Assembly: GCA_028279875.1 (NCBI GenBank)
Contig: JANQMU010000076.1
Span: forward strand, 1-64,000
Origin: Rhizobiaceae bacterium
GTDB taxonomy: Bacteria > Pseudomonadota > Alphaproteobacteria > Rhizobiales > Rhizobiaceae
Direction of reading: 5' to 3'
Length of the DNA stretch: 64,000 nucleotides
Positions 23,941 through 35,498 of this stretch are shown here, piece by piece. The notes under the pieces are model-generated. The model made no database searches. It had not been told where the DNA came from and was given only the letters and a program-made list of their open reading frames with translations. Each line of letters starts with the position of its first letter. The stretch's first letter is position 1. Both the position numbers and the translations under genes were made by a program.

Positions 23941-24989
23941 CGGGTCCGGAATCGGCCACTCCGCAGAAGGCGGCCGTCACGACGGGTGATGGCCGCGACA
24001 TTGATGTGAAACGCACAGTGGGCGCGCGGCGGCTTGTTGAGCGCCTTCCGGAAGAATCCGGCGTTGTCGGCGCGCTGATCATTCTGGTTCTCATCGTCGG
24101 AGCGTTCAATCCGAATTTCCTGCTGCAGGCGAATCTCATCCAGTTGGTGGCCAATTCGGTGTTTTTCGGAACGCTGGCGCTGGGAACGGTTTTCCTGCTG
24201 GCGCTCGGCGAAATCGACCTTTCGATCGGCTGGAATTTCAATTTCTCCGCGGTGATTACGGCGCAACTGGTGGTGCTGGGGGTCGACCCCTGGCTTGCGG
24301 CCTGTGGCGGAATTCTGTTCGGCATGAGCCTCGGGCTGTTCAACGGTCTCGTGACGGTGTTCCTGGGCCTGCCGGCGATCATCATCACCCTCGGCACGCT
24401 CTCCGTCTTTCAGGGGCTGTCTTTGGTGGTCACCCGCGCCCGCGCGATCCTGCCGCCCGATCCGGACGGTTCCTTTTTCGAGGTTCTCAGTTCCAAACCG
24501 CTGGGCGTGCCCTTCGTGGTCTACGCCTTTGTTGTCCTCGGGATTGTGCTGCACATCGTCTTCAAGCGGACGCAGTTCGGCTATCGCGTGCAGGCGGTCG
24601 GCTCCAATATCGAAGCGGCGGCCTTTTCCGGCATTCCCATACGACGGGTCAAGGTCGTGGCCATGGTCCTCATGGGCGGGTTGTGCGGTCTGGCGGGGGC
24701 GATGTTCTTCGGATGGCGCGGGGCGATCGACCCGACCACAGGCGGAGAGTTCCTGCTGGTCGCGATCGCGGCGGCGATCATCGGCGGCACCCCGGTGTCC
24801 GGCGGCCTCGGCACCATTGTCGGTGCGATCGTCGGCGCGCTGATCATTTCGACGATCAGATCAGGGGTCATTTTCCTCGGCGTGGAAGCACGCTGGAGCA
24901 CGTTCGTAACCGGAGCGGTCATCCTGCTTGCGGTTGCGGTCGACCGGGTGTTGCGGGCGCAAAGGGAGAGCGCCCGGTCCCGGAACTGA
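23937..24989 (+). CDS. RbsC-type sugar ABC transporter permease
   Basis: This 350-residue inner-membrane permease of the BPD_transp_2 (RbsC/XylH) family has about ten hydrophobic segments. The cytoplasmic coupling loop reads AVGSNIEAAAFSGIPIRRVK, and GGLGTIVGAIVGALII lies near the C-terminus. It starts by ATGA overlap with the dehydrogenase gene. It works with the binding protein at 25046 and the ATPase at 26143. The N-terminal 40 residues are an unusually long cytoplasmic tail. Confidence 0.92.
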   Translation: MTGPESATPQKAAVTTGDGRDIDVKRTVGARRLVERLPEESGVVGALIILVLIVGAFNPNFLLQANLIQLVANSVFFGTLALGTVFLLALGEIDLSIGWNFNFSAVITAQLVVLGVDPWLAACGGILFGMSLGLFNGLVTVFLGLPAIIITLGTLSVFQGLSLVVTRARAILPPDPDGSFFEVLSSKPLGVPFVVYAFVVLGIVLHIVFKRTQFGYRVQAVGSNIEAAAFSGIPIRRVKVVAMVLMGGLCGLAGAMFFGWRGAIDPTTGGEFLLVAIAAAIIGGTPVSGGLGTIVGAIVGALIISTIRSGVIFLGVEARWSTFVTGAVILLAVAVDRVLRAQRESARSRN

Positions 24990-25045
24990 TCCGCCGGCCT
25001 GGCGGCCGGCGCGATCCGTACATCACAGATGAAGGAGGAGAACCA

Positions 25046-26142
25046 ATGAATATATTCAGACGAATTGTGGGGCACGGCGGGCTGTGCTGTCTCGGCGTGG
25101 TCGGTTTCGCCGCCGCGGCTATCGGGCTTTCGCAATCTGCGGTCGCCCAGGACAAGATCGTGATCGGCTTTGTGACCCATCACCATCTCGACTCGTTTCA
25201 GGAACGGACCTGGGCCGGCGCGCGCGCCGCTGCCGAGGACCTCGGCATAGAACTCAAGCTCGCCGCGCCCGACACGGTCGACGCGGAAGCGCAGATCGCT
25301 CTCGTGCAGAGCCTTGTGGCATCCGGCGTTGACGGTGTTGCGACGACCATTATCAGCGAGTCGATCGTTCCGGCCCTCAATGACATTGTCGAAGCCGGAA
25401 CGCCGGTCGTCCAGTTCAATCTGATCAGCGACCGGATGCGCGGGCCATTTGTCGGCGAAGGAACGATCCCGACCTGGACCAAATTCGGCAAATTCATCGG
25501 CGAGAAGATCGGCGGGTCCGGCGCATCGGGCAAGGTGCTGATCGGCAATTGCTTCCCCGGACTGGAGGTGCTGGAGAATCGGGTTGCCGGGACCAGGGCC
25601 GGCGTCCTGTCCGTCGCCCCGAATGTCGAGGTCCTCGGCCCGTTCGACGTCAAGCTGGCGCCGACGGAAAACTATGCCGCCTGGGAGTCGCTGGCGCGAA
25701 CCCATCCGGACGCCATCGCCATGCTGGACATGTGCGCCAACGGACCGGCGAATCTCGGGCAGATCAAGGAGGCCGAGGGGTATGGCTGGGTCGCCGCCGG
25801 GGCCGATGCGACAGCGGAGAACCTGAAGCAGGTGGACAAGGGCAATGTCTACATGCTGGTCGGTCAGTCGGAGACGTTGCAGGGCTATATGCCGGTCGTC
25901 ATGCTGGTCGACGCCGTCAAAAACGGCCAGACCGAAATCGAGGCAAAGTTCTTCGATTCCGGCGAGGAGTTCATCACCAGGGATTCCGTCGACCAGCCCT
26001 ATGATCTCAGGGACCTGCCCTTCGCCGATCTCGTGGCGATGTCGCAAAGCGAAGAGGACACCATCGCCTTTTATCGCGAGTCCCTGCTCAATGGCGCATT
26101 GAAGGATTGGAAGAGCCTGTTGCAGCCAATCGAAAACCAATA

Positions 26143-26143
<1 letters not shown>
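25046..26143 (+). CDS. Periplasmic sugar-binding protein of ABC importer
   Basis: This 365-residue type I periplasmic binding protein (Peripla_BP_4) has a signal peptide ending near SAVAQ, followed by DKIVIGFVTHHHLDSF. The central VASGVDGVATTII and later AGADATAENLKQVDKG are the ligand-cleft segments. A strong GGAGGAG precedes the ATG at 25046. The stop overlaps the GTG of the ATPase gene as TAGTG. The ligand is unknown; the neighbouring lactonase and dehydrogenase point to a sugar. Confidence 0.9.
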
Positions 26144-27699
<1,556 letters not shown>

Positions 27700-27731
27700 C
27701 GGGCTCGGGTTGAATGGAACGGCGAACCGGA

Positions 27732-29348
27732 TCAAAGGCGGCTTGAGCGGATCATGTCGGCGGCCTTTTCGGCGATCATGACGACCGGCGAGGCGGTGTT
27801 GCCGGAGACGATCTTCGGCATGATCGATGCGTCGACGACGCGCAGCCCGTCAATTCCGTGAAGCCTCAGTTCCGGATCGACCACGGCATCGGGGCCGGTG
27901 CCCATTTTGCAGGTGCCGACCGGGTGGAAGATCGTCGTGGCGATGTCGCCTATGGCATGCAGCAGATCGGTATCGGATTCGATGGCCGGGCCGGGCAGGA
28001 TTTCCTCGGGCTGGACATGGGCCAGGCACCTGGCCGTCATGATCCGTCGGGCCTGGCGGACAGCGGTTACCGCCACCTGCCTGTCGCGCTCGGCGTTCAG
28101 ATAATTGAGACGGATATCGGGCTGCCGGTCTGTTTCGCGGGTTGTGATGTGGCAGGTGCCAGTGCTTTCGGGGCGCAGATTGCAGACCGACACGGTGATC
28201 GCCGGAAAGCGGTGCAGCGGGTCGCCGAGCCGGTCGGTCGACAGCGGCTGCACATGGTATTCGAGATCCGGCGTTTCCAGGGCGTCGTCGCTTTTGGTGA
28301 ACAGCCCGAGCTGGCTGGGCGCCATCGCCATCGGTCCGCTGCGGGTCAGCGCGTATTGCAGGGCGATGCCGAGCTTGCCGGCCAGGCTGTTGGCCCTTTC
28401 ATTGAGCGTCCTGGCATTGCTGACCCTGAAGACAGTGCGGATCTGCAGATGATCCTGGAGGTTTTCGCCGACGCCTGGGCTTTCATGCACCGGATCGATG
28501 CCGAGGCTGCTCAGCATATCGGCACGGCCGATGCCGGAATGCTCGAGGAGCTTGGGGGAATTGATCGCGCCCGCGGCGAGCAGGATTTCGCGGTTCGCCC
28601 GGGCCTCGAACCGCCCGCCCTTGCGCCGGAAGACGACACCGGTGGCGCGCTTGTCCTTCAGCAGGATGCGGTCCGTGACGGCGTGGGTTACGACGCGCAG
28701 GTTCGGGCGTTTCATGGCGGGGCGCAGGAAGGCCTTGGTGGCGTTCCAGCGCACGCCGTTCTTCTGGTTCACCTCGAAAAAGCCGGAACCCTCATTGGTG
28801 CCGGCATTGAAGTCGTCGGTCGGCGGATAGCCGAACTCCGCGGCCGCCTCCTGAAAGGCCTCGAGGATGTCCCAGCGCAGCCGCTGGGTCGAGACCTTCC
28901 ATTCGCCGCCGGCGCCGTGCATGGCGGTGCGTCCGCCATGGTGATCCTCGGATTTCAGGAAATAGGGCAGCACATCGTCCCAGCCCCAGCCGGTATTGCC
29001 CATCTGCCGCCAGCGATCATAGTCCCGCGCCTGGCCGCGCATATAGATCATGCCGTTCACCGAGGTGCAGCCGCCCAGCACCTTGCCGCGCGGATAGACC
29101 AGCGAACGGCCGTTCAGCCCGGGTTCCCCGGCGGTCTTCATCATCCAGTCCGTGCGCGGATTGCCGATGCAGTAAAGATAGCCGACGGGGATATGCACCC
29201 AGTGGTAATTGTCGCTGCCGCCGGCTTCGAGAAGAAGGACCGTGACGCGCGGGTCGGCGCTCAGCCGGTTGGCCAGCACACAGCCAGCCGTGCCGCCGCC
29301 GACGATCACATAGTCATACTGGCCTTCGAGGGTCGCGGGTGCCGTCAT
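27732..29348 (-). CDS. GMC-family FAD oxidoreductase (choline dehydrogenase-like)
   Basis: This 538-residue FAD enzyme oxidises an alcohol. The dinucleotide fold is VIVGGGTAGCVLANRL, and the GMC signatures are YPRGKVLGGCTSVNGM and GAINSPKLLEHSGIG. The active-site histidine is in FHPVGTCKMG and the asparagine in VSGNTASPV. It has no signal peptide, so it is cytoplasmic or peripheral to the membrane. It is the last gene of the ten-gene leftward operon, 7 bp after the alcohol dehydrogenase gene. The operon context suggests a polyol or its breakdown product as substrate. Confidence 0.9.
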   Translation of the reverse strand: MTAPATLEGQYDYVIVGGGTAGCVLANRLSADPRVTVLLLEAGGSDNYHWVHIPVGYLYCIGNPRTDWMMKTAGEPGLNGRSLVYPRGKVLGGCTSVNGMIYMRGQARDYDRWRQMGNTGWGWDDVLPYFLKSEDHHGGRTAMHGAGGEWKVSTQRLRWDILEAFQEAAAEFGYPPTDDFNAGTNEGSGFFEVNQKNGVRWNATKAFLRPAMKRPNLRVVTHAVTDRILLKDKRATGVVFRRKGGRFEARANREILLAAGAINSPKLLEHSGIGRADMLSSLGIDPVHESPGVGENLQDHLQIRTVFRVSNARTLNERANSLAGKLGIALQYALTRSGPMAMAPSQLGLFTKSDDALETPDLEYHVQPLSTDRLGDPLHRFPAITVSVCNLRPESTGTCHITTRETDRQPDIRLNYLNAERDRQVAVTAVRQARRIMTARCLAHVQPEEILPGPAIESDTDLLHAIGDIATTIFHPVGTCKMGTGPDAVVDPELRLHGIDGLRVVDASIMPKIVSGNTASPVVMIAEKAADMIRSSRL

Positions 29349-29355
29349 GACGATC

Positions 29356-30366
29356 TTAGAACCGGACCACGAGTTTGCCGATCATCGCGCCGGTTTCGAT
29401 CAGCCGGTGAGCTTCCTTCAGCGTTCCGGCGCTGAGCCCGTGCAGCACCTTCGTCTCCGTGGTTTTGATGATCCCGTCATCGACGAGCCTCGCCATGCGC
29501 GCAAGGATCCGGCCCTGTTTGTGCATGTCCGGGGTCTGAAACAGCGACCGCGTGAACATCAGTTCCCAGACGAGGGCGGCGGATTTCCCCTGCAGTGCCG
29601 AGATATCGAGTTTTTCGGAGGTCTCGACAATGGTGCCGATGGTTCCCTGTGGTGCAACGAGCTCGCACATGGCCTGCCAATGCTGCGCGGTATCGGCATA
29701 TTGAACGATGTAATCGACGGTCTCATGCCCGGCCTCGTGCATACCGGCCACCAGATTGCGATGGTCCACGACCGTGTGGGCGCCCATCTCGAGGCACCAT
29801 TTTTCGGTTTCGGGACGGCTGGCGGTGGCGATGATGTCGAGACCGGTCAGTTTGCGTGCGAGCTGGATGGTGACCGATCCGACGCCGCCGGCGCCGCCGA
29901 TGACCAGCAGCTTTGCCGGGGTCTCGTCGGTCGGCACGCGAAGACGGTCGAACAGCATCTCCCAGGCGGTCAGCGCGGTCAGCGGCAGCGCCGCGGCGCT
30001 TTCCGGAGCGACGGTTTTCGGCGCCGGACCGGCAATGCGGTGATCGACGCATTGCAGTGCAGCGTAGGAGCCGGGTCGATTGGCGTCGCCGGCATACCAG
30101 ACCCGGTCGCCGGGCTGGAAGCCGGAGACGGACGGCCCCGTCTCGCGAACGATCCCGACCGCGTCATAGCCAAGGATGAACGGGGTGTCGTGCGGCGTGT
30201 CGACGGCCGTGCGTATGCGGCGCTTGGCATCGGCCGGGTTGATCGAGATCGCTTCGATCTCGACCAGAAGGTCATCGGCCAGCGGTGCCGGGTTGGGCAG
30301 GTCGACGTCGAACAGGCTGTCTGCGTCATCGATCGGCAGCGATTTGAGGAAACCGACGGCTTTCAT
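29356..30366 (-). CDS. Zinc-less medium-chain alcohol dehydrogenase/quinone oxidoreductase family
   Basis: This 336-residue MDR protein has a GroES-like N-terminal half (about 25-110) and a Rossmann half with VIGGAGGVGSVTIQLARK. The usual zinc-binding Cys/His/Glu set of classical alcohol dehydrogenases is not apparent, which places it with the zinc-less quinone oxidoreductase or ZADH group. It would be an NADP(H) reductase or dehydrogenase. It starts 4 bp after the kinase stop. Confidence 0.87.
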   Translation of the reverse strand: MKAVGFLKSLPIDDADSLFDVDLPNPAPLADDLLVEIEAISINPADAKRRIRTAVDTPHDTPFILGYDAVGIVRETGPSVSGFQPGDRVWYAGDANRPGSYAALQCVDHRIAGPAPKTVAPESAAALPLTALTAWEMLFDRLRVPTDETPAKLLVIGGAGGVGSVTIQLARKLTGLDIIATASRPETEKWCLEMGAHTVVDHRNLVAGMHEAGHETVDYIVQYADTAQHWQAMCELVAPQGTIGTIVETSEKLDISALQGKSAALVWELMFTRSLFQTPDMHKQGRILARMARLVDDGIIKTTETKVLHGLSAGTLKEAHRLIETGAMIGKLVVRF

Positions 30367-30370
30367 GGTT

Positions 30371-31885
30371 TTAATTCCCGTGCTTCGTGTTGGCCTGCGC
30401 TGTCCAGAAACCGTCCAAAGCGGCGGTCAGGTCGAGGAACAGGCGATAGCGGCGGTCGTAATGCGCCTTCATGTTGCTGTCCGGAGCGAAGGTCCGGCCG
30501 GCGGCCGCCATCTGCGCAACACCCGCATCGAGGCTGTCGAACAGCCCGGCGGCCTGGCCGGCGACGATGGCCGCGCCCAGCGCGCCGGTTTCCTCGCATT
30601 GTGAAACGCTGATCGTCCTGCCCAGGCAATCGGCGAATATCTGCGGCCAGACCGGGCTGCGTGCGCCGCCGCCGGACAGTACCGCATCGTCAAAATTGAC
30701 GCCGGCCGACATCAATTGCTCGATATGGCGGCGGTGTTCGAAGACCACGCCCTCATAAAGAGCCCTGAGCATGTGGCCCTCATCGTGCCATCCGGCGAGC
30801 CCGTAAAAACCAGCGCGCCGGTCGGCGCCCTGGCCGGAGCCGTAAAGATAGGGGTGGTAGATCGGATCGTCGGCTGAGGGGGTCACGGCCGCAACACGGG
30901 CATTGCAATGGCCGAAGGGGTCGTCGTGATGGGCGCCGCGCTCGATGAATTCGCGCACATACCATTCCAGATTGGCTGCCGACGTGGCGCTCGCCTCGAT
31001 GTTGGCGAAGCGGCCATCGCCAAATCCGGAGACCATGAAAATGTTCGGATCGACGACCGGTGTCTCAGACAGGACCTGATTGATACTCCAGGTGCCGGCG
31101 ATGATCGATGCCTGTCCGGGCTTGACGACGCCGGAGCCGAGCGCGCTCGCCACCACGTCGAACAGCCCGCCGGCAACCGGGGTACCGGGGTTCAGACCGG
31201 TCGCCGCCGCGGCGCTGTCGCTGACGCGGCCGGCGATGGCGTTCGGTTCGATCAGTCGGGGCAGGAGCGGTGCCGCGTCTTCGAGGCCATAGAGCGTCAG
31301 GAGCGCGTCATCATAGGCGCATTCCGGCATGCGCAGAAGGCCGCAGCCGCTCATGTCGGAAATGTCGCTGACCTTCTCGCCGGTCAGTTTGAACGTGACG
31401 AAATCCTTGCACAGCAGAAGTGTTCCGGCGCGGGCATAGAGCTCGGGGCGGTGGCGCCTGACCCAGGCCAGAAGCGCCGGCGTCTGGGCCGGCCAGGGCG
31501 TTTGCAGACACAATCCGTGCAGCCGGTCGCCGACGCGCCCGGCCAGATCCTGTGCAAGGCTTGACGCCCGGGTGTCGAGCGACTGGATGCCGAGGAGCGG
31601 CGCATTCTGGCGGTCCAGCAGGTAAAGCCCATTGCCGTGGCCGGCGCAGCCGATGGCGGCAATTTGCGCCGGATCGATGTGCGCCTCTGCGATCACGTTG
31701 CGGATCACCCGGCAGGCATTCTCCCAGAGTTCGCCGAGGTCGCGCTCGACATGGCCGGGTTGCGGCGTGGCGCTGCTTCCGTCCATCGCCGACAGGGCGA
31801 CCTGCCGGCCGGCGAGGTCGAACAGCACCGCCTTGATCACCGTGTTGCCGGCGTCGAGGCCCAGCAGGTAGCGTGCGTCAGCCAC
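30371..31885 (-). CDS. FGGY-family carbohydrate kinase, L-xylulose/polyol kinase type
   Basis: This 504-residue ATP-dependent sugar kinase opens with the phosphate-binding LLGLDAGNTVIKAVLFD. IGCAGHGNGLYLLD lies in the first domain, and GGLFDVVASALGSGV and LSGGGARSPVWPQIFADCLG (FGGY signature 2 region) in the second. The sequence resembles E. coli LyxK (L-xylulose kinase) as I remember it, and erythritol kinases are in the same group. The GTG at 31885 with GGGAG upstream is chosen; it overlaps the aldolase stop by 8 bp. An in-frame start at 31924 adds 13 unrelated residues. It probably makes the phosphorylated substrate for the FAD dehydrogenase or aldolase upstream. Confidence 0.88.
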   Translation of the reverse strand: MADARYLLGLDAGNTVIKAVLFDLAGRQVALSAMDGSSATPQPGHVERDLGELWENACRVIRNVIAEAHIDPAQIAAIGCAGHGNGLYLLDRQNAPLLGIQSLDTRASSLAQDLAGRVGDRLHGLCLQTPWPAQTPALLAWVRRHRPELYARAGTLLLCKDFVTFKLTGEKVSDISDMSGCGLLRMPECAYDDALLTLYGLEDAAPLLPRLIEPNAIAGRVSDSAAAATGLNPGTPVAGGLFDVVASALGSGVVKPGQASIIAGTWSINQVLSETPVVDPNIFMVSGFGDGRFANIEASATSAANLEWYVREFIERGAHHDDPFGHCNARVAAVTPSADDPIYHPYLYGSGQGADRRAGFYGLAGWHDEGHMLRALYEGVVFEHRRHIEQLMSAGVNFDDAVLSGGGARSPVWPQIFADCLGRTISVSQCEETGALGAAIVAGQAAGLFDSLDAGVAQMAAAGRTFAPDSNMKAHYDRRYRLFLDLTAALDGFWTAQANTKHGN

Positions 31886-32720
31886 GATTATATATCTCCC
31901 ACGCCTCCTCGCCCGATGCGCCATTGTGGATCATCGCCATCAGCGCCGCGACGACGGCTTTCGGATTGTCATGCTGATAGATATTGCGGCCATAGACCAG
32001 CCCCTTCGCGCCCTGGGCCAGAAGGGCGGCTGATTTCACCAGCACGGTCTTGAGGTCTTCCTTACCGCCGCCGCGCACCAGGACCGGCACGCGGGCGGCC
32101 TCGATCACCCGGTGGAACGCATCGGGGTCGTCGGTCGGGTCGGCCTTGATGATGTCGGCACCCATTTCGCCGGCCAGGCGAACCAGGGCAACGATCTTGT
32201 CGGCATCGCCGTCGACCTGGTAGCCGCCGCGCGCCTCGTTGGGCAGCATGACCAGCGGCTCGATCATCAGCGGCATGCCGTAGCTGTGGCAGGCGGCGCG
32301 GACGCGGCTGATATTGCCGACGCACTGACGGAACAGGTCCGGCTCGTCCGGCAGCATGAACAGGTTGACGACAACGCAGGCCGCATCCATCTCCAGCGCG
32401 CCGATGATCGGTTCCTCGGCGTTCTGCAGCATCGACCACATGTGGCGATGACGCCGGTCATTATAGGGATTGCCCATGTCGATGCGCATCACCAGCGCCG
32501 GTTTGTCCCTTTCCGGTCGCGCCTGCAGCAGATCGGCCTGACCATATGTCATCTGGATTGCATCGGGTCCGGCACCAATCAGCGTGTCGACGACGCCCGC
32601 CATATCCTCGAGCCCGACCAGGAAGCTCGGCTCGTTGCAGACGCCGTGATCGATGGCGACATCCAGGCATCCGCCATTCGTAAACATCCGGTTCATTCGG
32701 GCTTTCTGGCTTATGCGCAT
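31878..32720 (-). CDS. DhnA/LsrF-type class I aldolase
   Basis: This 280-residue TIM-barrel Schiff-base aldolase belongs to the DeoC/FbaB/LsrF family. D24 in AIDHG and K192 in ADIIKADPTDD fit the family Asp and Schiff-base lysine. VRGGGK (215-220) is the phosphate-binding loop region. It would cleave a phosphorylated ketose. Its start overlaps the GlpD-like stop by 10 bp and its stop overlaps the kinase start, so the three are tightly coupled. LsrF of the autoinducer-2 pathway is in the same family, but the rest of the operon does not match lsr. Confidence 0.83.
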   Translation of the reverse strand: MRISQKARMNRMFTNGGCLDVAIDHGVCNEPSFLVGLEDMAGVVDTLIGAGPDAIQMTYGQADLLQARPERDKPALVMRIDMGNPYNDRRHRHMWSMLQNAEEPIIGALEMDAACVVVNLFMLPDEPDLFRQCVGNISRVRAACHSYGMPLMIEPLVMLPNEARGGYQVDGDADKIVALVRLAGEMGADIIKADPTDDPDAFHRVIEAARVPVLVRGGGKEDLKTVLVKSAALLAQGAKGLVYGRNIYQHDNPKAVVAALMAMIHNGASGEEAWEIYNRG

Positions 32721-34444
32721 TTTTTGTCCTTTCGTGTTGTGCGGCGTTCAAGCATCGCGCCTGAGACGCCGTGATAATCATCGAGTTCCGTTGTCAGGGC
32801 GGCAATCTCCTGCGTTCTGCGCGCGGTATCCCAGCCGAGCCGATCGGCGGCGATGTCGGCCACGCGGGCGATGATCGCCGTGGACACTGCGCCGTTGATC
32901 GCCAGATCGGTGCGCCGCAGGATAATATCCGACAGGTGCATGACGCGTTCATGATCGATCAGATAGCCGATTTCGGCCTCCGTGTAGGGGCAGTCCGGCA
33001 GGAGGGGCGCATCGTTTGCGGCGTCCCGGCAGATCTTAAGGACAGCCCGTGCCCGGGAGCCGTAATGGTCCAGCATATGGGCTGCGCGCGCCGTTGTGAC
33101 ATCGAAATCCTGACAGGTTTCGCGGATCCAGCGTGCAGTATCGCGGGGATAGTCGTGGCCGCCGCCGATCGGCGTGTCCGAGGTCTCGCGCAGCCGCGGT
33201 TTGTCCAGGGCGGCCAGCACGTCATCCGTCGTCTGCGCCGCGAAGGCGCGGAACGTGGTCCATTTTCCGCCGACCATGCAGAATTGCGGCACCGGGCCGT
33301 CGAAGGTTCTGACGAAATGACCGCGTGAAATGCGCCCGGTGAATTCATAGGCGCTTTTCGGTAGCGGGCGGATGCCGCTGAAGGTGAAGACGATGTCGTC
33401 GCGATGGATGCTGATATCCGGGAAAACGCGGCCGAGCGACTGGAGGATATAGGATGTCTCCTCGTCCTCGCAGCGCGTTCTGCCCGGCTGCGTCACCCGG
33501 ATATCAGTCGCTCCGACAAGCACATTCGCAAGATAGGGAAAAAGGATGCAAACGCGCCCGTCGGAGTTTTCGTAGTAGATCATGTGGCCGCCCAGGGCCT
33601 CTTTGAGTTCGGCATTGTCAATGACCAGATGCGAGCCCTTGGTGCCCTCGACCATCGGTGTCGCGGCGTCGTAATCGCCAGGCAGTTCGGCGGCCGTCCG
33701 GTCGACCCAGGCGCCGGTGGCGTTGACGATGGCGTGGGCAAGAACCGGACAGGTGGCGCCGGTCTCACGGTCCGTCAGGGTCAGGACGCCGTCCGGACCG
33801 GATTCGAGAGTGCTGTAATTGAGCGCGATGGCGCCGGAATTCTCCGCTTCGGCATCATCCAGCAGTTCAAGCCCCAGCCTTTCGGGATGGCTGATCCAGG
33901 CGTCGTAGTAGGTGGCGGAAAACCGGGTGTCCGGATGCAGGGCCGGCCAGGCCCGCCGGGTTGAGCGGGCGCCGCGAAACACATGCCTCGGCAGCATTCG
34001 CCGGCGGCGGGTGACCCAGTCATAGAGCATCAGGCCGATCTTGATTGTCAGCGCCCCGCGGGCCGCCGGCCGCGACCGCAGATGCAACAGGGTCGCTACG
34101 CTGTTGAAAACGCCGGAGAAGATGCCGCGGATCGGAACGGTCGTCGGCAGCGGGCGCACCATGTGCGGGGCGTTGCGCAACAGCGCGTCGCGTTCGAACA
34201 GAGATTCGCGCACCAGTTCGAATTCGCCGTTTTCCAGATAGCGCAGGCCGCCATGGATCATCCGCGACGGCGCGGCGCTGCAGCCCGAGCAGAAGTCGTT
34301 CTTTTCCACCAGGAGCACGCGCAGACCCTGCATCGACAGGTCGCGAAACGTGCCGATGCCGTTGATCCCGCCGCCCACGACGACGACGTCGAAGGCGCTG
34401 GCGGCGGCGATTCTGGCCCATTTTGCGTCCCGGTCTTCGGGCAT
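32711..34444 (-). CDS. FAD-dependent glycerol-3-phosphate dehydrogenase family (GlpD/EryB-like)
   Basis: This 577-residue flavoprotein has the N-terminal FAD fold VVVVGGGINGIGTFRDL and the GlpD-type segment SRMIHGGLRYLENGEFELV. The central VEGTKGSHLVI and FPYLANVLVGATD and a C-terminal helical domain complete the family pattern. GlpD oxidises glycerol-3-phosphate to DHAP with quinone as acceptor; EryB does the equivalent with erythritol phosphate. Beside an FGGY kinase and a class I aldolase, a polyol phosphate is the likely substrate. The ATG at 34444 follows GGGAG and is preferred over an ATG at 34486. Confidence 0.88.
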   Translation of the reverse strand: MPEDRDAKWARIAAASAFDVVVVGGGINGIGTFRDLSMQGLRVLLVEKNDFCSGCSAAPSRMIHGGLRYLENGEFELVRESLFERDALLRNAPHMVRPLPTTVPIRGIFSGVFNSVATLLHLRSRPAARGALTIKIGLMLYDWVTRRRRMLPRHVFRGARSTRRAWPALHPDTRFSATYYDAWISHPERLGLELLDDAEAENSGAIALNYSTLESGPDGVLTLTDRETGATCPVLAHAIVNATGAWVDRTAAELPGDYDAATPMVEGTKGSHLVIDNAELKEALGGHMIYYENSDGRVCILFPYLANVLVGATDIRVTQPGRTRCEDEETSYILQSLGRVFPDISIHRDDIVFTFSGIRPLPKSAYEFTGRISRGHFVRTFDGPVPQFCMVGGKWTTFRAFAAQTTDDVLAALDKPRLRETSDTPIGGGHDYPRDTARWIRETCQDFDVTTARAAHMLDHYGSRARAVLKICRDAANDAPLLPDCPYTEAEIGYLIDHERVMHLSDIILRRTDLAINGAVSTAIIARVADIAADRLGWDTARRTQEIAALTTELDDYHGVSGAMLERRTTRKDKKCA

Positions 34445-34505
34445 AGGTCTCCCGTTCACCGGTGATGGCCACCGGCGTCCTTGCATGCTTCAATTGTGGC
34501 GTTCG

Positions 34506-35489
34506 TTAACGGTCCAAATCAGTCAGATGTGTTGCGGCGGCGGCATCGATACGCGCGATGTCGCCAGGTGAAAGCGTGATGCGGCCGGCCGCGGCGTTTT
34601 CGCGGGCCTGCGCCGGATTGCGCGCGCCGCACAGCGAGAAATCGATGCCGGGCTGCTGCAGGGTCCAGGCGATAACGATCTGGGCCTTCGAAGCCTTATG
34701 GGCCTCGCAGACCGGTTCGATATCGGCCATCAGCGCCGCGATCTTTTCGCGGTTGCGGATCGAAAAGCCGGGATTGTCCTTGCGCAGATCGTCGCCCTCG
34801 AAGGTGCGCTCCGGGCCGATCCTGCCGGTCAGTAGCCCCAGTGCCAGCGACGAGTAGCTGAGCATGGAGATGCCGTGATCAGCGCAGACCGGCAGAAGGG
34901 TGTCCTCGATATCGCGTTTCACCATGCTGTATTCTTCCTGCAGGCTGTCGAGCTGACCGGCCGCCACATAGGCTTCGACATCGTCGACGCCGGTGTTGGA
35001 GGCGCCGATGGCGCGGATCTTGCCCTTGGCCTTCAGGCGGGTCAGCGCCTCCATCGTTTCGTCGACCGGAGTCGTCGGGTCCTGCCAGTGGGTGATGTAG
35101 AGATCGATATAGTCGGTGCCGAGCCGCCGCAGGCTCTGCTCGACCTCGTGGGCGATGCTGTCGGCACCGAGGTGGCGGTGCACCGGCCGCTCCTGCTGGT
35201 CGAAGAAATGATTGCCCTTTTGGGTGTGCCACACCAGGCCGCATTTGGTCGCCAGGACGACATCGTCGCGGCGTCCGGCAATGGCGCGGCCGACGATCTC
35301 CTCCGAACGGCCCATGCCGTAGGCCGGCGCCGTGTCGATGAGCGTAATGCCTTCGTCAAGCGATGCCCGGATGGCGCTGATGGCGGAGTCCTCGTCGGTG
35401 CCGCCCCACATCCAGCCGCCGATGGCCCAGGTCCCAAGCCCGACTGCGGAGGCCTTGATGCCGGATTTCCCGATTTCTCTTGTCAGCAT
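34506..35489 (-). CDS. Aldo/keto reductase
   Basis: This 327-residue NADPH-dependent reductase has a complete catalytic tetrad: D52, Y57 (IDTAPAYG), K82 and H134. It is of the YajO/Gcy-like group that acts on aldoses or small carbonyls. SLALGLLTG and QIVIAWTLQQPG are family landmarks. It lies between the SorC regulator (9 bp) and the FAD dehydrogenase (61 bp) on the same strand and could interconvert the carbonyl and alcohol forms of the operon substrate. Confidence 0.92.
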   Translation of the reverse strand: MLTREIGKSGIKASAVGLGTWAIGGWMWGGTDEDSAISAIRASLDEGITLIDTAPAYGMGRSEEIVGRAIAGRRDDVVLATKCGLVWHTQKGNHFFDQQERPVHRHLGADSIAHEVEQSLRRLGTDYIDLYITHWQDPTTPVDETMEALTRLKAKGKIRAIGASNTGVDDVEAYVAAGQLDSLQEEYSMVKRDIEDTLLPVCADHGISMLSYSSLALGLLTGRIGPERTFEGDDLRKDNPGFSIRNREKIAALMADIEPVCEAHKASKAQIVIAWTLQQPGIDFSLCGARNPAQARENAAAGRITLSPGDIARIDAAAATHLTDLDR

Positions 35490-35498
35490 GGATGGGTC